The notes under the pieces: model-generated | Told to the model about the DNA's origin: nothing | The model's input: only the letters and a program-made list of their open reading frames with translations | Database searches by the model: none | Shown: positions 1-9,775 of the stretch, piece by piece | Position numbering within the stretch: position 1 is the first letter of the stretch | Layout: the number at the start of each line of letters is the position of its first letter | Origin: Saccoglossus kowalevskii | Lineage: Eukaryota; Hemichordata; Enteropneusta; Harrimaniidae | DNA: 28,454 nucleotides | Assembly: GCF_000003605.2 (NCBI RefSeq) | Contig: NW_003130357.1 | Coordinates: 445,208 to 473,661 of the forward strand | Reading direction: 5' to 3' | Position numbers and translations under genes: made by a program

Positions 1-857
1 ATTTGTTAGACCAGAATTGCCTATTGGTTTGTACATTAACAACATATTTTGTCCATTGAATATGGTAACATGTAAAGTAATACGGAATGCTCTTTCATCT
101 CTTTATTTTATTCCACCAAAATGTAAAACTTATTTTCAGCAGTGTTTCAATTAATGAAATTAAGTGGGAAATTATTTTCAAGTTACCATTTAGAGTTACC
201 ATTGAAACAAAACTCCAAGAATTCCAGTGGAAACTAATGTTTTATTTACGAATACTATGCTTCACCGTATGAGACCTCCTCTCGTCACCTCTAGCCTTTG
301 TTCTTTTTGTCATAATAGCGATGAAACTCTAACACATTTATTCGTTACATGCAAGTATGTTACTGTCCTTTGGACATCAATATGTAATAGATGGGGTGAA
401 TTTTTAAATACCCCAGACACCTTCACAGATATTCAAATTTTACTGGGCGATGATCAGTTCTCAAGTTTATTGAACCATATCATTATTATAACTAAACAAA
501 TTATTTATTCCTGTAAATTAAATGGCACTTCACCTTCATTTCGTCTGGTAGAAAAAAAAGTAATGGAAACAAAAGAAATGGAATATTGTATATGTAGTAA
601 AAATAGCACTATCGAATTGTTTCAGGTGAAGTGGGGTAATTTTACCTAATGTTGGTTTGTGCATCTTCAATTTTCAATCCACAATTTTTTTCAATACAAT
701 TGGAGTTACATGGTAATCTGTCTTCATTATTTGTTGGTTTTGTTTTGTTTTCCTATTTGTTTTGTTTATTACTGTATTTACTGTATTTATTAAAGTCCTG
801 TAATTTTTTTTGTTATGGGTAATAAAAAATATTTATCAAAAAAAAACAAAAAAACAT
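1..857 (+). mobile_element. Non-LTR (LINE) retrotransposon, 3' end, copy 1
   Basis: This is the 3' portion of a LINE: the C-terminal end of an ORF2-type protein, a short AT-rich 3' UTR and an A-rich tail near 838-857. The same sequence recurs at 24124-24906, roughly 95% identical by eye outside small indels, so both belong to one dispersed family. The element continues past the left edge, because coding sequence is open from base 2. No target-site duplication can be judged for this copy. The clade (CR1, Jockey, I or other) cannot be assigned from this end alone. Confidence 0.85.
2..649 (+). pseudogene. LINE ORF2 C-terminus with zf-RVT-like zinc knuckle (frameshifted)
   Basis: This is the C-terminal region of a LINE reverse-transcriptase polyprotein. 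The reading frame starting at base 2 is open to a stop near 152, and the same frame resumes from about 227 to the stop at 647-649. Between them, copy 1 lacks one T (near 144), one A (near 154) and about 7 bases (near 235) relative to copy 2. These total 9 bases, so the frame is lost and then recovered. The later part holds the Cys/His motif C-x2-C-x8-H-x4-C followed by LW (CSFC...HLFVTC...LW), as in the zf-RVT domain after many LINE reverse transcriptases. The catalytic RT core is outside the window. It is non-functional as it stands. Confidence 0.8.
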
Positions 858-1162
858 TTGACAATTGTTTTTAAATGATACGTTCGGCAGCTTTGGCAGA
901 ATAAAAAAATATTTCTACTAATTTGTGCAGTTTATTCTCGTGCTGATATTAACGATGACGTATTGGTCACATTATATCATCAACGTTTTGATCTCACAAA
1001 CAAAAACCAGCCCTTGAATCAAATTTACAAGAAAACACACCGACTTCTAGACCAACACGTTAGTCTGATTTTAGTACTTCAACGCGCATGCTCAGAGTGC
1101 CACATATATATACATATATATAGAATAGGCAAGAGTTCAAAATATTTACGGCACTATCTGTT

Positions 1163-1175
1163 GGGGGGGGGGGGG
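1163..1175 (+). repeat. Poly(G) run, 13 bases
   Basis: Thirteen consecutive G in otherwise AT-rich sequence. A second run of ten G follows at 1448-1457. Exact lengths of such runs are prone to sequencing error. Confidence 0.9.
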
Positions 1176-1447
1176 AGAGACGGTTAGCGACGGCTCCCGA
1201 ATAACAGTTTTTAGGCGTTTTTCACCAAAATATGCGGATGCGCCAAAAATACAGTTCAAATACACGATTTTACTGATGTAGCGAGTGTATTGTACAAAAA
1301 GGAGTTATTGCGCAAAAATCTCAACTCAACAAGTGGATTATTCATAGAATAAACTCTCTCTGATTGTGTTGGTAAGTTTAGATTAGCTCGCCAGAAAATC
1401 GTCGACACAGAACGAATGTTAAACAAAAACGTGTTGTTCTGTTAGGA

Positions 1448-1457
1448 GGGGGGGGGG
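1448..1457 (+). repeat. Poly(G) run, 10 bases
   Basis: Ten consecutive G preceded by GGA. It is one of three poly(G) runs of at least 10 in the window. Confidence 0.9.
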
Positions 1458-2822
1458 TACATATCCATGAAGGCGCCACTGGTTACCAGGAGACTGAAAC
1501 TTGTCTGTATATTTTGCTAAATGACACACGTTCACGATAGATTTTAAAAATGCAAAAATGACTGACACGCCGTTAAAAAAACCTTCTCCGCCCCTAGTTA
1601 GTTATATTCGTTTCAATTTGAACCATTGACCTAACATATACCGTGCCATTGTGAGGTCGTAATGAACAATTGTGGAATTTATTATTTGGATAAAACTATA
1701 AAGGGAATTGTAGTATTCACGCCAACAAGTCTAGCATAAACTGACATAAACCAGCAACACGTCTAGCAAGCTTAGCGATGTGATTTTTGTTTGTGACTAC
1801 CGCTAAATCCGTCGACGATAAACACATCAGGTATGTAAGAAATATTCATTCATATTTTGATAATAATTTTATTAGGCCCGACATATATCGCACAAATATA
1901 TATCAGGGATTTACTGCACTATTGACAACCTACTAGTGCGAGTATGTACTACTTCGTGAGAGCCAGAACCTCGCGATACCACCCACGCGACCTACACCCC
2001 AAAGCGGTTGCAGTGCCTAAACACGACGGTGAATATGAATATTAAATATGTCGTAATTTTAACTTTTCGTCGTACCGGCGTGAACCGAGTGCACGGTCTC
2101 CGTGTAACACCCATCGTATATTATATAGATTGTCTGTTTTACATTATTGACGGAGAAGCCGATCAAGGGGACTTGCTAAGATACCTTGGTATTTCGTTCT
2201 ACATAAATGATTAATGTATTGACACTGCCACTGTCACTATATTAAACTTGTTGACAATATATTAAAAACAGACTACTAGCCATTTATATGAACGTCATCG
2301 CAATTTATAATACAAACACTCACCGAATACGCATCTGAACAACGCAGTACGATATTTTGTTCCGCTAGCATACGCGTTCAGAAGTGAACATCTTCACATC
2401 CCAAATTTAGAAAGCAATGACATGTCTATTAGGAAATACTAGGTCGGTACTAATGCCGAGTGAATTATTTAATATAACTTCAATAACCGTTGCTATGGCG
2501 TCTCAGAAGTTCTGACATGTGCTGTTTATAAGTGCGTGATAATCGCCGTATCTGTTCGTTCATTGGTCGAAGGTCTCTTGCCGACATGTTAACAGCCCAT
2601 TGCAGTTTAACTTCAGTGTTGACATTTATTGTTAACAGATGTTTAATTTGATACCTGGATCGATTATTCGGGTCCAGTTTAACGAGGAACGAGTAAGTGT
2701 CTCAACGCTGTGAGCTTATAACAAATCCAAGGCGCATGTAGCTGCCAAGAGACTCGGAGGTAAGACAATTCCAAATAACAGCTCTAAATGAACGCTCAAC
2801 ATACTACACACAGAGCACGTTC

Positions 2823-2857
2823 AACCACCGTCCCTCAACACCCGAGGGACGGTGGTT
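2823..2857. repeat. Perfect 14-bp inverted repeat with 7-base loop
   Basis: The arm AACCACCGTCCCTC (2823-2836) pairs exactly with GAGGGACGGTGGTT (2844-2857) across the loop AACACCC. The arms are GC-rich against an AT-rich background. It lies about 750 bp upstream of the ZAR1-like gene. It could be a cruciform-prone site, a structured 5' transcript element or a repeat relic. No function can be read from sequence alone. Confidence 0.85.
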
Positions 2858-3599
2858 CAACATATCAAAAACGTTCGTACCGCTAACGGTACTTTATTGT
2901 CAAAATCATTAAATACTTAGGCGAAACTGTCAACTTACTAGAAATTAGAAAACGTGTTTTCACCTGGCACGAACGACGGCCATTCACGCGAGGCCCAATT
3001 GTCTTCCCGTTGCGTACAAATATCGACACACTGACACGTATTTAAACACCTTTGTTCTTCAAAACTGTGCTATGTATTGTGCCTAGCCCCTTCCCCAATG
3101 CCCCACATTGGTTACCAGGGAATAATCTATTACAGCCGACGAAAAATGCTCGCTGTGGAGGAATACGCCTTGTTGAAACTGTTGGACGTCTGTCACCGGC
3201 TTCCACAATGAACTTTTGTAATACTAAAACAATATAATCGTTGTTTCCATGACACCCGCTTCGGGTCTTTATGTTTATTTCACAGTACTGCTACTGCAAC
3301 GTTATACCCGGGCCAATCTATACCAACCCGGTATTGTAATCCTACATACGGGCACTCTCCTTGTTCTTTAACCTGTATCGTTTTCGAGTACCCACCTCTC
3401 GTAAGACTCGTCCGGCAAGTGTCCTTTACATTCAAATTCATCAAATATTTTCAACCATTTAGAGAAATTTGTTTATTCATTCTAATTTTGTTATAGGGTA
3501 ACCCGAATTCGCGGTACTTGTATACCATGACATACAGTTAGACTTACGTCACTCTCATCAGCTACTTGTAATGAACATCGACTCGTCTCATACTTTATT

Positions 3600-4016
3600 A
3601 TGGCAGCCGAACGTTTCCGGACAAGTCGCCGATTTTATGAAAAGAAAAGATTCGCCGTTGGCAATTTTCCGACGATAATCAGACGTATTGGTCACTTCGC
3701 CTGTTGCAACTGCATGCAGAATTTCCGTAGCACGGACGTCTGGTGTGACGTCAGAGACCTCACCGTGTGGCTCGGAGTGCAATGCCCCGGATGTAAGAGG
3801 GAGAACTTCGATCCCCTGAGGATGAAGGACATAAAATGCAGAATCTGCAACATGTCATGCGTAAAGTGCTCGTGCAACGAAGATGAGAAAATTAGGAATT
3901 CTTATTTACAACGGCCCCATCTGCAACAGAAATGTCCCGGATGTTTCAACCACAGATATCCTTGCCGAGATTGGGATCACCATGGCAACTTTCGTCCGGA
4001 ATTAATGTTAAAATAG
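3600..4016 (+). CDS. ZAR1-like 3CxxC-type zinc-binding protein
   Basis: A 138-residue protein. Its cysteine spacing and flanking residues match the conserved C-terminus of zygote arrest proteins ZAR1/ZAR1L. Visible are C35-x2-C38 (GHFACCNC, as in the family's GYFHC-x2-C), WC at 48-49, C62-x2-C65, C80-x2-C83 after KDIKC, C87-x2-C90 with C92 (KCSC), then RPHLQQKC at 105-112, C112-x2-C115 and C122. In vertebrates this domain binds RNA and helps repress or store maternal mRNAs in oocyte cytoplasm; a similar role here is inference. Vertebrate ZAR1 has a long N-terminal region, and only about 30 residues precede the domain here. The start is chosen because A at -3 and G at +4 give a good context, the next codons are Ala-Ala-Glu, and no upstream ATG lies in frame before the TGA at 3528-3530. 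Non-coding 5' exons, or a coding exon joined after 3530, cannot be excluded. The domain is uninterrupted by introns. Neighbours on both sides are non-coding. Confidence 0.85.
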   Translation: MAAERFRTSRRFYEKKRFAVGNFPTIIRRIGHFACCNCMQNFRSTDVWCDVRDLTVWLGVQCPGCKRENFDPLRMKDIKCRICNMSCVKCSCNEDEKIRNSYLQRPHLQQKCPGCFNHRYPCRDWDHHGNFRPELMLK

Positions 4017-4635
4017 AAATTGTTCAACTCTGATTTTAAGGGTCATTCCGATGTGAATAGGCAAAGTAAACGAGGACCGCCACATCCACCGATGAAAAGC
4101 TCCGGCAGTACATCTCTATTGTTTTCGACGTCATTACAAAAGTAATACGCCGTAATTGTTTGTGCCAGTTGTATGTGGTTACAATTTACGGCAATACCAA
4201 AAGTTCAATGCGTACTGTTTTTGACCGATGATCCAGGTGATTTAACGGGAGATTTCCAGCTGATCTACAACTGGGAGTATAATACTAGTATATAGAGCTA
4301 CAAAAAAAATATGCGTTAGCATGTATCTGTTTTTACCGAATCGGCTACCTTTGGCATTGTGGTGCACTGGAAAGGTCTCCAGAGCCTCGTTATGTAAGTT
4401 TAGAGTTTATAACAATCGAACACGAATGCAATTTTTGTCTTCGATTCCCATTATACCACGACTTAAGTAGATAATGTATACGCCACTTCTGTGGAATCCA
4501 CCTGTATTTACATACGTCATAAGTTTAACTCGCCATTATACTCAACATACTGATTAAGTTTGTACACTTTGCGTTCAAACGAGATACATATATGGTCTGA
4601 CGTAATAGTTGTCATGTTTATTTATATTTAATGTT

Positions 4636-4707
4636 GACCCAAACCATAGACCCTCTTTAGAGGTTCTATGCCCAAACCGAGTGTTATTTATTGTGTACTT
4701 TTGGGTC
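4636..4707. repeat. Nested inverted repeat 3' of the ZAR1-like gene
   Basis: The inner arms CATAGACCCTC (4645-4655) and GAGGTTCTATG (4660-4670) pair with one mismatch around a TTTA loop. The outer arms GACCCAAA (4636-4643) and TTTGGGTC (4700-4707) pair perfectly. The structure lies just before the candidate AATAAA and could sit in the 3' UTR; that placement is inference. Confidence 0.6.
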
Positions 4708-4725
4708 GGTGGCCCATAGTGCGGC

Positions 4726-4731
4726 AATAAA
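4726..4731 (+). promoter_or_regulatory. Candidate polyadenylation signal AATAAA
   Basis: This is the first canonical AATAAA seen downstream of the ZAR1-like stop codon, implying a 3' UTR of about 710 bases. A second AATAAA lies at 4918-4923. Assignment rests on position only. Confidence 0.35.
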
Positions 4732-5246
4732 CATAGGCGTTAGAATGACGTCTTGTTAGTTTAGGACAGGAGGAGGGGGGCGTTTAAAGTGCCAATTTGG
4801 ATAACTGTGAACATGTCCAAATATGTTGGTATTACATTTTGATAAATAAGTAGGTTTTGATTTATGTAAAATACAAGTGTTGCTTTAGTAATAACAGTAC
4901 TCGTTAGATGAAATGGCAATAAAGGAATATTCATTTCATTGACGCTTTGTGATTATAATATTATTAATACTTATCCTATCCTATCCTATGAGGCGGAGCT
5001 ACGTCACAGAACGCTCTACGTTGCTAAGACGCGCACCATTGTACCATGTATTTCCATGGGCTCATCGCAAGCTACTGTGGAACGCCGGTCGAAGAGTTAG
5101 GGAAAACAACACAAACTAAACTTTGAAGTAAGCCCGAGCAACCAAATTTATATATGTTACACATGTAGGGGTAATCTTGTTACACTGTTCAGAGGAGTCT
5201 CAACAACAATCCCAAAGTACAGTTTTCTGAGAGTTTTCGGCCTTTG

Positions 5247-5278
5247 TTTTCACCGTGATGGTTGCCAGGCGGTGAAAA
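5247..5278. repeat. Perfect 9-bp inverted repeat
   Basis: TTTTCACCG (5247-5255) pairs with CGGTGAAAA (5270-5278) across a 14-base loop. No function is evident. Confidence 0.7.
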
Positions 5279-5383
5279 TACCCGGATGTCCACTCGAGGC
5301 AATGTAAAATACATTATTTATTTACATGAAATTCGACCACGCGCTGCGCGACGACCATCACCCTTTAAATGTTCGAATTCCGT

Positions 5384-5414
5384 GTAAACAATGTGTTTTA
5401 GGCGCATTGTTTAC
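5384..5414. repeat. Perfect 10-bp inverted repeat with forkhead-like cores
   Basis: GTAAACAATG (5384-5393) and CATTGTTTAC (5405-5414) are exact reverse complements separated by 11 bases. Each arm contains GTAAACA, the core recognised by forkhead (FOX) transcription factors, so this could be a palindromic pair of binding sites. Regulatory use is inference. Confidence 0.6.
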
Positions 5415-6177
5415 TTCTTCGGGTACTTCCCATGAGACTCGAACGTAACGTTGCATGACTGTAGAATGTTAAATTTACACTCTATAATTGGATGATTTAT
5501 ATAACTAAGGATTGAACAAGTTCTCAAAGACACTCTCCTAGGTTATATTACCTAGCTGACTTATCGTATTCCAGTGAATGTGTACGTCCACTGCGGAAGC
5601 TGGATTCGATGTCCCAGTGAGACTGGTGTTCAGTCATAAACAATTAATCTAATTTGTGGAAGCAATGTGGAAAGTTTGAGTTTTTTTAGTACGTTTTCTT
5701 ATAAACAGAAAGGTACTGTTTTGAAAACAAAAACAATATTATTCGTCAGACGAAACGGTAGAAATGCTTCCATCACATACTACTGAGATTATAATAGTTA
5801 ATATTAAATTGTCAATAGCGATATTTTAAACATAGAAATTGAGAATAGAAATCAACAATAAATACAGCTATTCCGACCAACAATCGAATCATCAGTCTTC
5901 AAAAGTGATTTAACTGATATTTCCGTCCATTTGCTCAGTTGTCTGAGAGTGAATGCTGTCAAGTTCGAGAGTGTGTTTTAACATACGGCGACGTGAACAT
6001 TATCGATTACATTAAAGACGCGTTGAACATAAATTCCATTTTGGGCTAGTGTCATTGTCAAATTTTGGAGAGTAGAGAACTATTTATACAGGAGACGTCC
6101 CAGTAATGAGTTGTTCGGTTGGCACATTCAAAATCCTGTATTTGAATAAAACATCTATTCACCAAAATAACTACGTT

Positions 6178-6334
6178 GCTATGTTTCTGGACATACAACG
6201 AAATTGAAACAAAAGAAATCGTTCGACCCAAACACGGTTAAAACTAGTAACCGTGATCTAAACAACCTGCGATAACAAGCTATGTTTTTAGGCATACAAC
6301 GAACTTGAAACAAAAGAAATCGTTCGATCCAAAC
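6178..6334 (+). repeat. Direct duplication, two 56-bp copies 101 bp apart
   Basis: Copy A (6178-6233) and copy B (6279-6334) match except at a handful of positions, and similarity continues beyond them (ACCTGCG...CAAGC follows both). Relative to copy B, copy A is followed by 30 extra bases (6234-6263) containing the palindrome CACGGTTA/TAACCGTG and ending in a second AAAC. Confidence 0.75.
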
Positions 6335-6474
6335 GACCTGCGTCATCAAGCCTTATCGCCCCTGTGTTTCCAAGCGAAAATACCAGCGAAGATTCCCGGG
6401 GAACAAATATTAGTGCTGAAATTCACTTTGGTGGGGGAAAGGTTGACGAAGGTCAAAAACAAATTTGAGGGACT

Positions 6475-6476
<2 letters not shown>

Positions 6477-6507
<31 letters not shown>
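6477..6507 (+). repeat. Poly(A) run, 31 bases
   Basis: An uninterrupted run of 31 A. It could be the tail of a retroposed sequence, but nothing upstream is recognised as a transcript and no flanking target-site duplication is obvious. A shorter A17 run occurs at 12049-12065. Confidence 0.9.
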
Positions 6508-6508
<1 letters not shown>

Positions 6509-7466
6509 GACAAACGTTTCAATGTCCTCCCTATCTCTGGTGCGACTGCAATCTTTGAAACAGACTTGAGAGACTGTAAAATAAAGATGGCGACAAAAGT
6601 CAAACTCAGTGTTATGCTAATTTGATTTCCAGTATGTCAGTTGAATGTTTTTTTGAATTTTCTCAGCGATAACTACGTGAATTTGAACCAAGAAATCAAG
6701 AAATCGGCCGTCCCTCAGCAAGTAGTTCAGCCCAGACATTTTCCGTGTCAAAATCGCGAAACTATCAGTTTTTACGCAATCTGAGAAGTACGAATTACTA
6801 AACGAAGTACAGGACGACGAAGCTGAAATATCCAAGAACCAACACATATCAAAAATTTTATCTAAAAAATGGATATTCGTGGAGTATTTCAAGTCAAACC
6901 GGACCGGAAGTGGGAATTTGTTACTACTCTAAATATCCAAACATATTTAATATAAGGCTTTAACGAGACGTGCTAGTACGTCACGATACTGATGGACAGT
7001 GTGCGCCATAGTTAAGACAATACGTATGGCATTATGGAATAAACAACAGCGGCAATGATTACCAATTACTTGAATTCGTGATGTACAACCCGCAGCGTTT
7101 TAATACATATATCCTATGTAAAACGCGCCCAGGAGGGAATATAAATAGGCTAAATAGACTCTGCATATACAGATGGATATTAAAGATGTATTTTAGTTAA
7201 TAATTTATCATTAGAAAGATATTCGTAATTATAATGCTAAAATAGGTTTCTTTGTATAAATGCTATACTATATATTGCTGCCCGAATATGGGCGTTTGTG
7301 CCCGAGCGCAGGTGATCATTTGTTCGACGTTAGGAGGGCAAATGATCTCCTTGCGCGAGGGCACTAACGCCCGAATTCTGTCTGTAATATTTTTATTACA
7401 TACCTTTAATAACATAAAGAATACAGGGTTTATATCTTAATGTTTAAAGGTAATTCTTATTGGTAA

Positions 7467-7715
7467 AAAGGTACATTTTTCACAAGCAGTAACAAAGTTT
7501 TGCATGCAATCGCGTTAATCGATAAGTTTGACACTGCGGATGGTTATGTTTACGCATTCCTTGACAACCTGCAGACGATAATGGCTGCAGCAGACGAAAT
7601 GGATATTATCATCAGTGGCTGTGGCCGATAGGACAGGGCCAACTTGGTGAAATCCTTGGAGTGGCTAACTCAGAATACCGGAGAATTGCGGCGCCTCGAA
7701 GACATTCTGAGTTAG
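7467..7715 (+). pseudogene. Unrecognised protein-like frame with one internal stop
   Basis: A single frame runs from the stop at 7464-7466 to TAG at 7713-7715, interrupted only by TAG at 7629-7631. The peptide on both sides looks protein-like and hydrophilic: YVYAFLDNLQTIMAAADEMD before the internal stop, and DRANLVKSLEWLTQ then ELRRLEDILS after it. I do not recognise the family. It could be a gene relic, a terminal exon whose 5' boundary lies inside it, or chance. The window shows no partner exon. An ATG at 7579 in context ATAATGG begins MAAADEMD but reaches the internal TAG after 17 codons. An AATAAA lies near 8006. A perfect 12-bp inverted repeat spans the end of the frame. Coding status is uncertain. 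Confidence 0.35.
7665..7715. repeat. Perfect 12-bp inverted repeat, 27-base loop
   Basis: CTAACTCAGAAT (7665-7676) and ATTCTGAGTTAG (7704-7715) are exact reverse complements. The right arm ends with the TAG that closes the reading frame at 7467-7715. Twelve exact bases at this spacing are unlikely by chance at any single site but less so across the whole window. Confidence 0.7.
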
Positions 7716-8221
7716 TGTCAATAATTCGTGTACGACTGAATTTGCGTGATTTAACATGCGTGAGTTGTTTTTACATGCATTGTTGTAACATTGGATTTGT
7801 GTGTGGTTGCAAAATTTTATTAAAATATTGAATACCATCATGATTCCCTTGTTTATTTCTTATAAATTTTCTTCAAGCAAACGAAAGTAGTTCCGGGAAT
7901 TCCTTTGATCATTTGACCTCTCTGTTGCTATTGACGATGGTCCGTACATGGCTGACTGGACCGCAAAAATGCGTGTGTTTGATTGGCGGGTTGATGAAGG
8001 CATGTAATAAAACCTCCTATTGCAATATAATGTAACACTCCGAAGACGGGTCTCATATTAGCAGAGATAAGTAAGGGCCATATGTAATATACATTGTAAA
8101 ATAAATTAAAATAAATAAGAGAAGTCAGACAAAACTGATATTATACTTAGTAGGTATTTTTCAACACGCTTAACACTGCTAATAAATAAACTCCGTTCTG
8201 CACCTACAGTTATTTTACAAA

Positions 8222-8224
<3 letters not shown>

Positions 8225-8284
<60 letters not shown>
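8225..8284. repeat. (AT)30 microsatellite
   Basis: An uninterrupted AT dinucleotide array of 60 bases. Open frames read through it encode only Tyr-Ile repeats and are artefacts. Confidence 0.95.
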
Positions 8285-8292
<8 letters not shown>

Positions 8293-8739
8293 AACAAGAG
8301 CATAGAAGTTAAAATTAAAACTGTTATCCACCAGAAACACGAAACCATCAAAAGCGACATTATAAACAACCATTTAATTCATAATGGAGCGAGCGGAATA
8401 GAGGGTGCTTATTTTTCTTCTTTGTTGATAATTTTGTCCACCCACCTTAAATATGCCACAACTACCACATATTTTCCGAGGAAGAGATTGGTAGTCAATG
8501 AAAGACATTGAAACATTGCAAAGGATTGAATTGTTGTCGACCAGCTGCACTTCCCTGAACAGTAGCACGGCTTACACCAAAAACCCACAATCATACTGAT
8601 ACAGTCAATGTGCACAGTAAGGCATAGCTACAAATATATTGGAACTTTCTAGGATCTTATTTCCTCCAAGTAATCCACAGGTAGAACATGACGAATCAAA
8701 GATATAGTCCGCCATGTGGTAGTGACACTTGTAAAAACG

Positions 8740-8912
8740 GATTTCAAAAACAAAAATGTATTTTAAAAAGAAAGAAAATGGATTTAAACAATTGGTTTTT
8801 AAAATAAATACAGATCTCAGGAACGAAAATGGGTTTTAAATTCGATTTCAGAACCGAAAATGGTTATTAAAAAGGAATTATAAAATAAAAATCAATTGTA
8901 AAAATGGTTTTG
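8740..8912 (+). repeat. Degenerate A-rich tandem repeat
   Basis: Related blocks begin GATTTCA or GATCTCAG at 8740, 8813 and 8844. Each continues with an AAAATGG-type motif and then TTTTAAA-like sequence. The copies are too diverged to give an exact period. Confidence 0.45.
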
Positions 8913-9121
8913 TAAAATGCCATCTTGTGCGCCAACTCGGTTGTCGTAGTTGACCTATTTCACAAGGATCTTTCTCAAGAAGTACGATATATATGCGGTA
9001 TGTTATACCCCTTAAAGCGTAACGTGTCCGACTAAACTAATAATCCCAACCTTGAATCTTCACTGAATCTTTTTTTTTTCTTGAGGCCTCCAGCAAACTG
9101 CGAGTAAAGTAACCTGTTTTA

Positions 9122-9164
9122 TAGTCGGGTGCCTGTGTGGCTACTGATGAGTGACACCCGACTA
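9122..9164. repeat. Perfect 10-bp inverted repeat
   Basis: TAGTCGGGTG (9122-9131) pairs exactly with CACCCGACTA (9155-9164) across a 23-base loop that contains CTGATGAG. No function is assigned. Confidence 0.65.
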
Positions 9165-9610
9165 AATGTACACAAAACAGCTTTATATGGCACACTCGAT
9201 CATGATTTTGCGATATACTGCAAGTCTTGCGTAGCCCCTTGATACTCACCAACACGATTTGTTGTAGATAATATACGTTTACTTTAATATATAGTAATAA
9301 CCAATCGCAATAATCCATACGCTGTCTTTATAGCGATTATCTATTTAAATTCGCAGTACGGGGAAAGCTTTTGCTGTAGAACTTTTGGCCTACTTATCAC
9401 GTCGAGCGAAAGTACTTAGTTTACCACGTGACAGTTCAACTGCACTATACAGGAAAGAAGAATTAATCTCAGTCTTAAGTGAGAGTGCATACCGGTTGCT
9501 AACCCCGGGATTCGAATTACTTTCTACTATAACAGAACTCTATATTGCATTACATCTCACTGGCAATTTTAATCCCGCTCCAGATATTCAAAATTAAATA
9601 CTAGTAGATT

Positions 9611-9633
9611 TGTAGATATTAGCGGTATCTACA
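9611..9633. repeat. Perfect 8-bp inverted repeat
   Basis: TGTAGATA (9611-9618) pairs with TATCTACA (9626-9633) across a 7-base loop. It lies about 140 bp before the satellite array. Confidence 0.6.
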
Positions 9634-9775
9634 GCTGTGGTTTACATCCATCCTGCTTTGTAGATACTACATATCGAGATATTTTACAAATGATAACACC
9701 AGGGAAGATTTCTTCCATGAAAAACAGATGCAAACCACGATGAAAAGTTGTGTATCAAAAACAGAATACGAATTA

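Larger units (their letters stand above)
858..3527. other. Intergenic stretch, no supported gene
   Basis: No reading frame here resembles a known family; the longest are 60-75 codons. The interval contains two poly(G) runs (1163-1175 and 1448-1457) and a perfect hairpin (2823-2857). A sequence at 3484-3496 resembles a 3' splice acceptor (pyrimidine-rich, ending TTATAG). A coding exon starting there would meet TGA at 3528-3530 in the frame of the downstream gene, so it could serve only a 5' UTR exon. Confidence 0.5.
4017..7466. other. Intergenic stretch, no supported gene
   Basis: No coding region is recognised. The stretch contains three TATCC repeats near 4974-4989, several short perfect hairpins, the 6178-6334 duplication and a 31-base poly(A). 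Its first ~700 bases may be 3' UTR of the ZAR1-like gene. Reading frames near 6305-6625 and 6617-6892 run through poly(A) or low-complexity sequence and are not supported. Confidence 0.5.
7716..9775. other. Intergenic stretch, no supported gene
   Basis: The stretch contains (AT)30 at 8225-8284, a degenerate A-rich repeat at 8740-8912, and two perfect hairpins (9122-9164 and 9611-9633). An open frame of about 82 codons (9351-9597, +) with even composition matches no family I know; I do not call it a gene. Confidence 0.45.

Noticed and set aside
3588-3877. Two minus-strand open frames opposite the ZAR1-like gene
   Set aside because: They are antisense shadows of the coding sequence, without family resemblance.
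4645-4670. Short stem with a 4-base loop resembling a histone mRNA 3' stem-loop
   Set aside because: The stem and loop sequences do not match the histone consensus, no purine-rich downstream element follows, and no histone gene is nearby.
6305-6625. 106-codon frame containing a poly-Lys tract, and its antisense poly-Phe partner
   Set aside because: Both are created by the A31 run; neither side shows a recognisable domain.
9144-9151. CTGATGAG inside a hairpin loop, resembling a hammerhead ribozyme core
   Set aside because: The required GAAA segment and a proper stem II and stem III are not present downstream.
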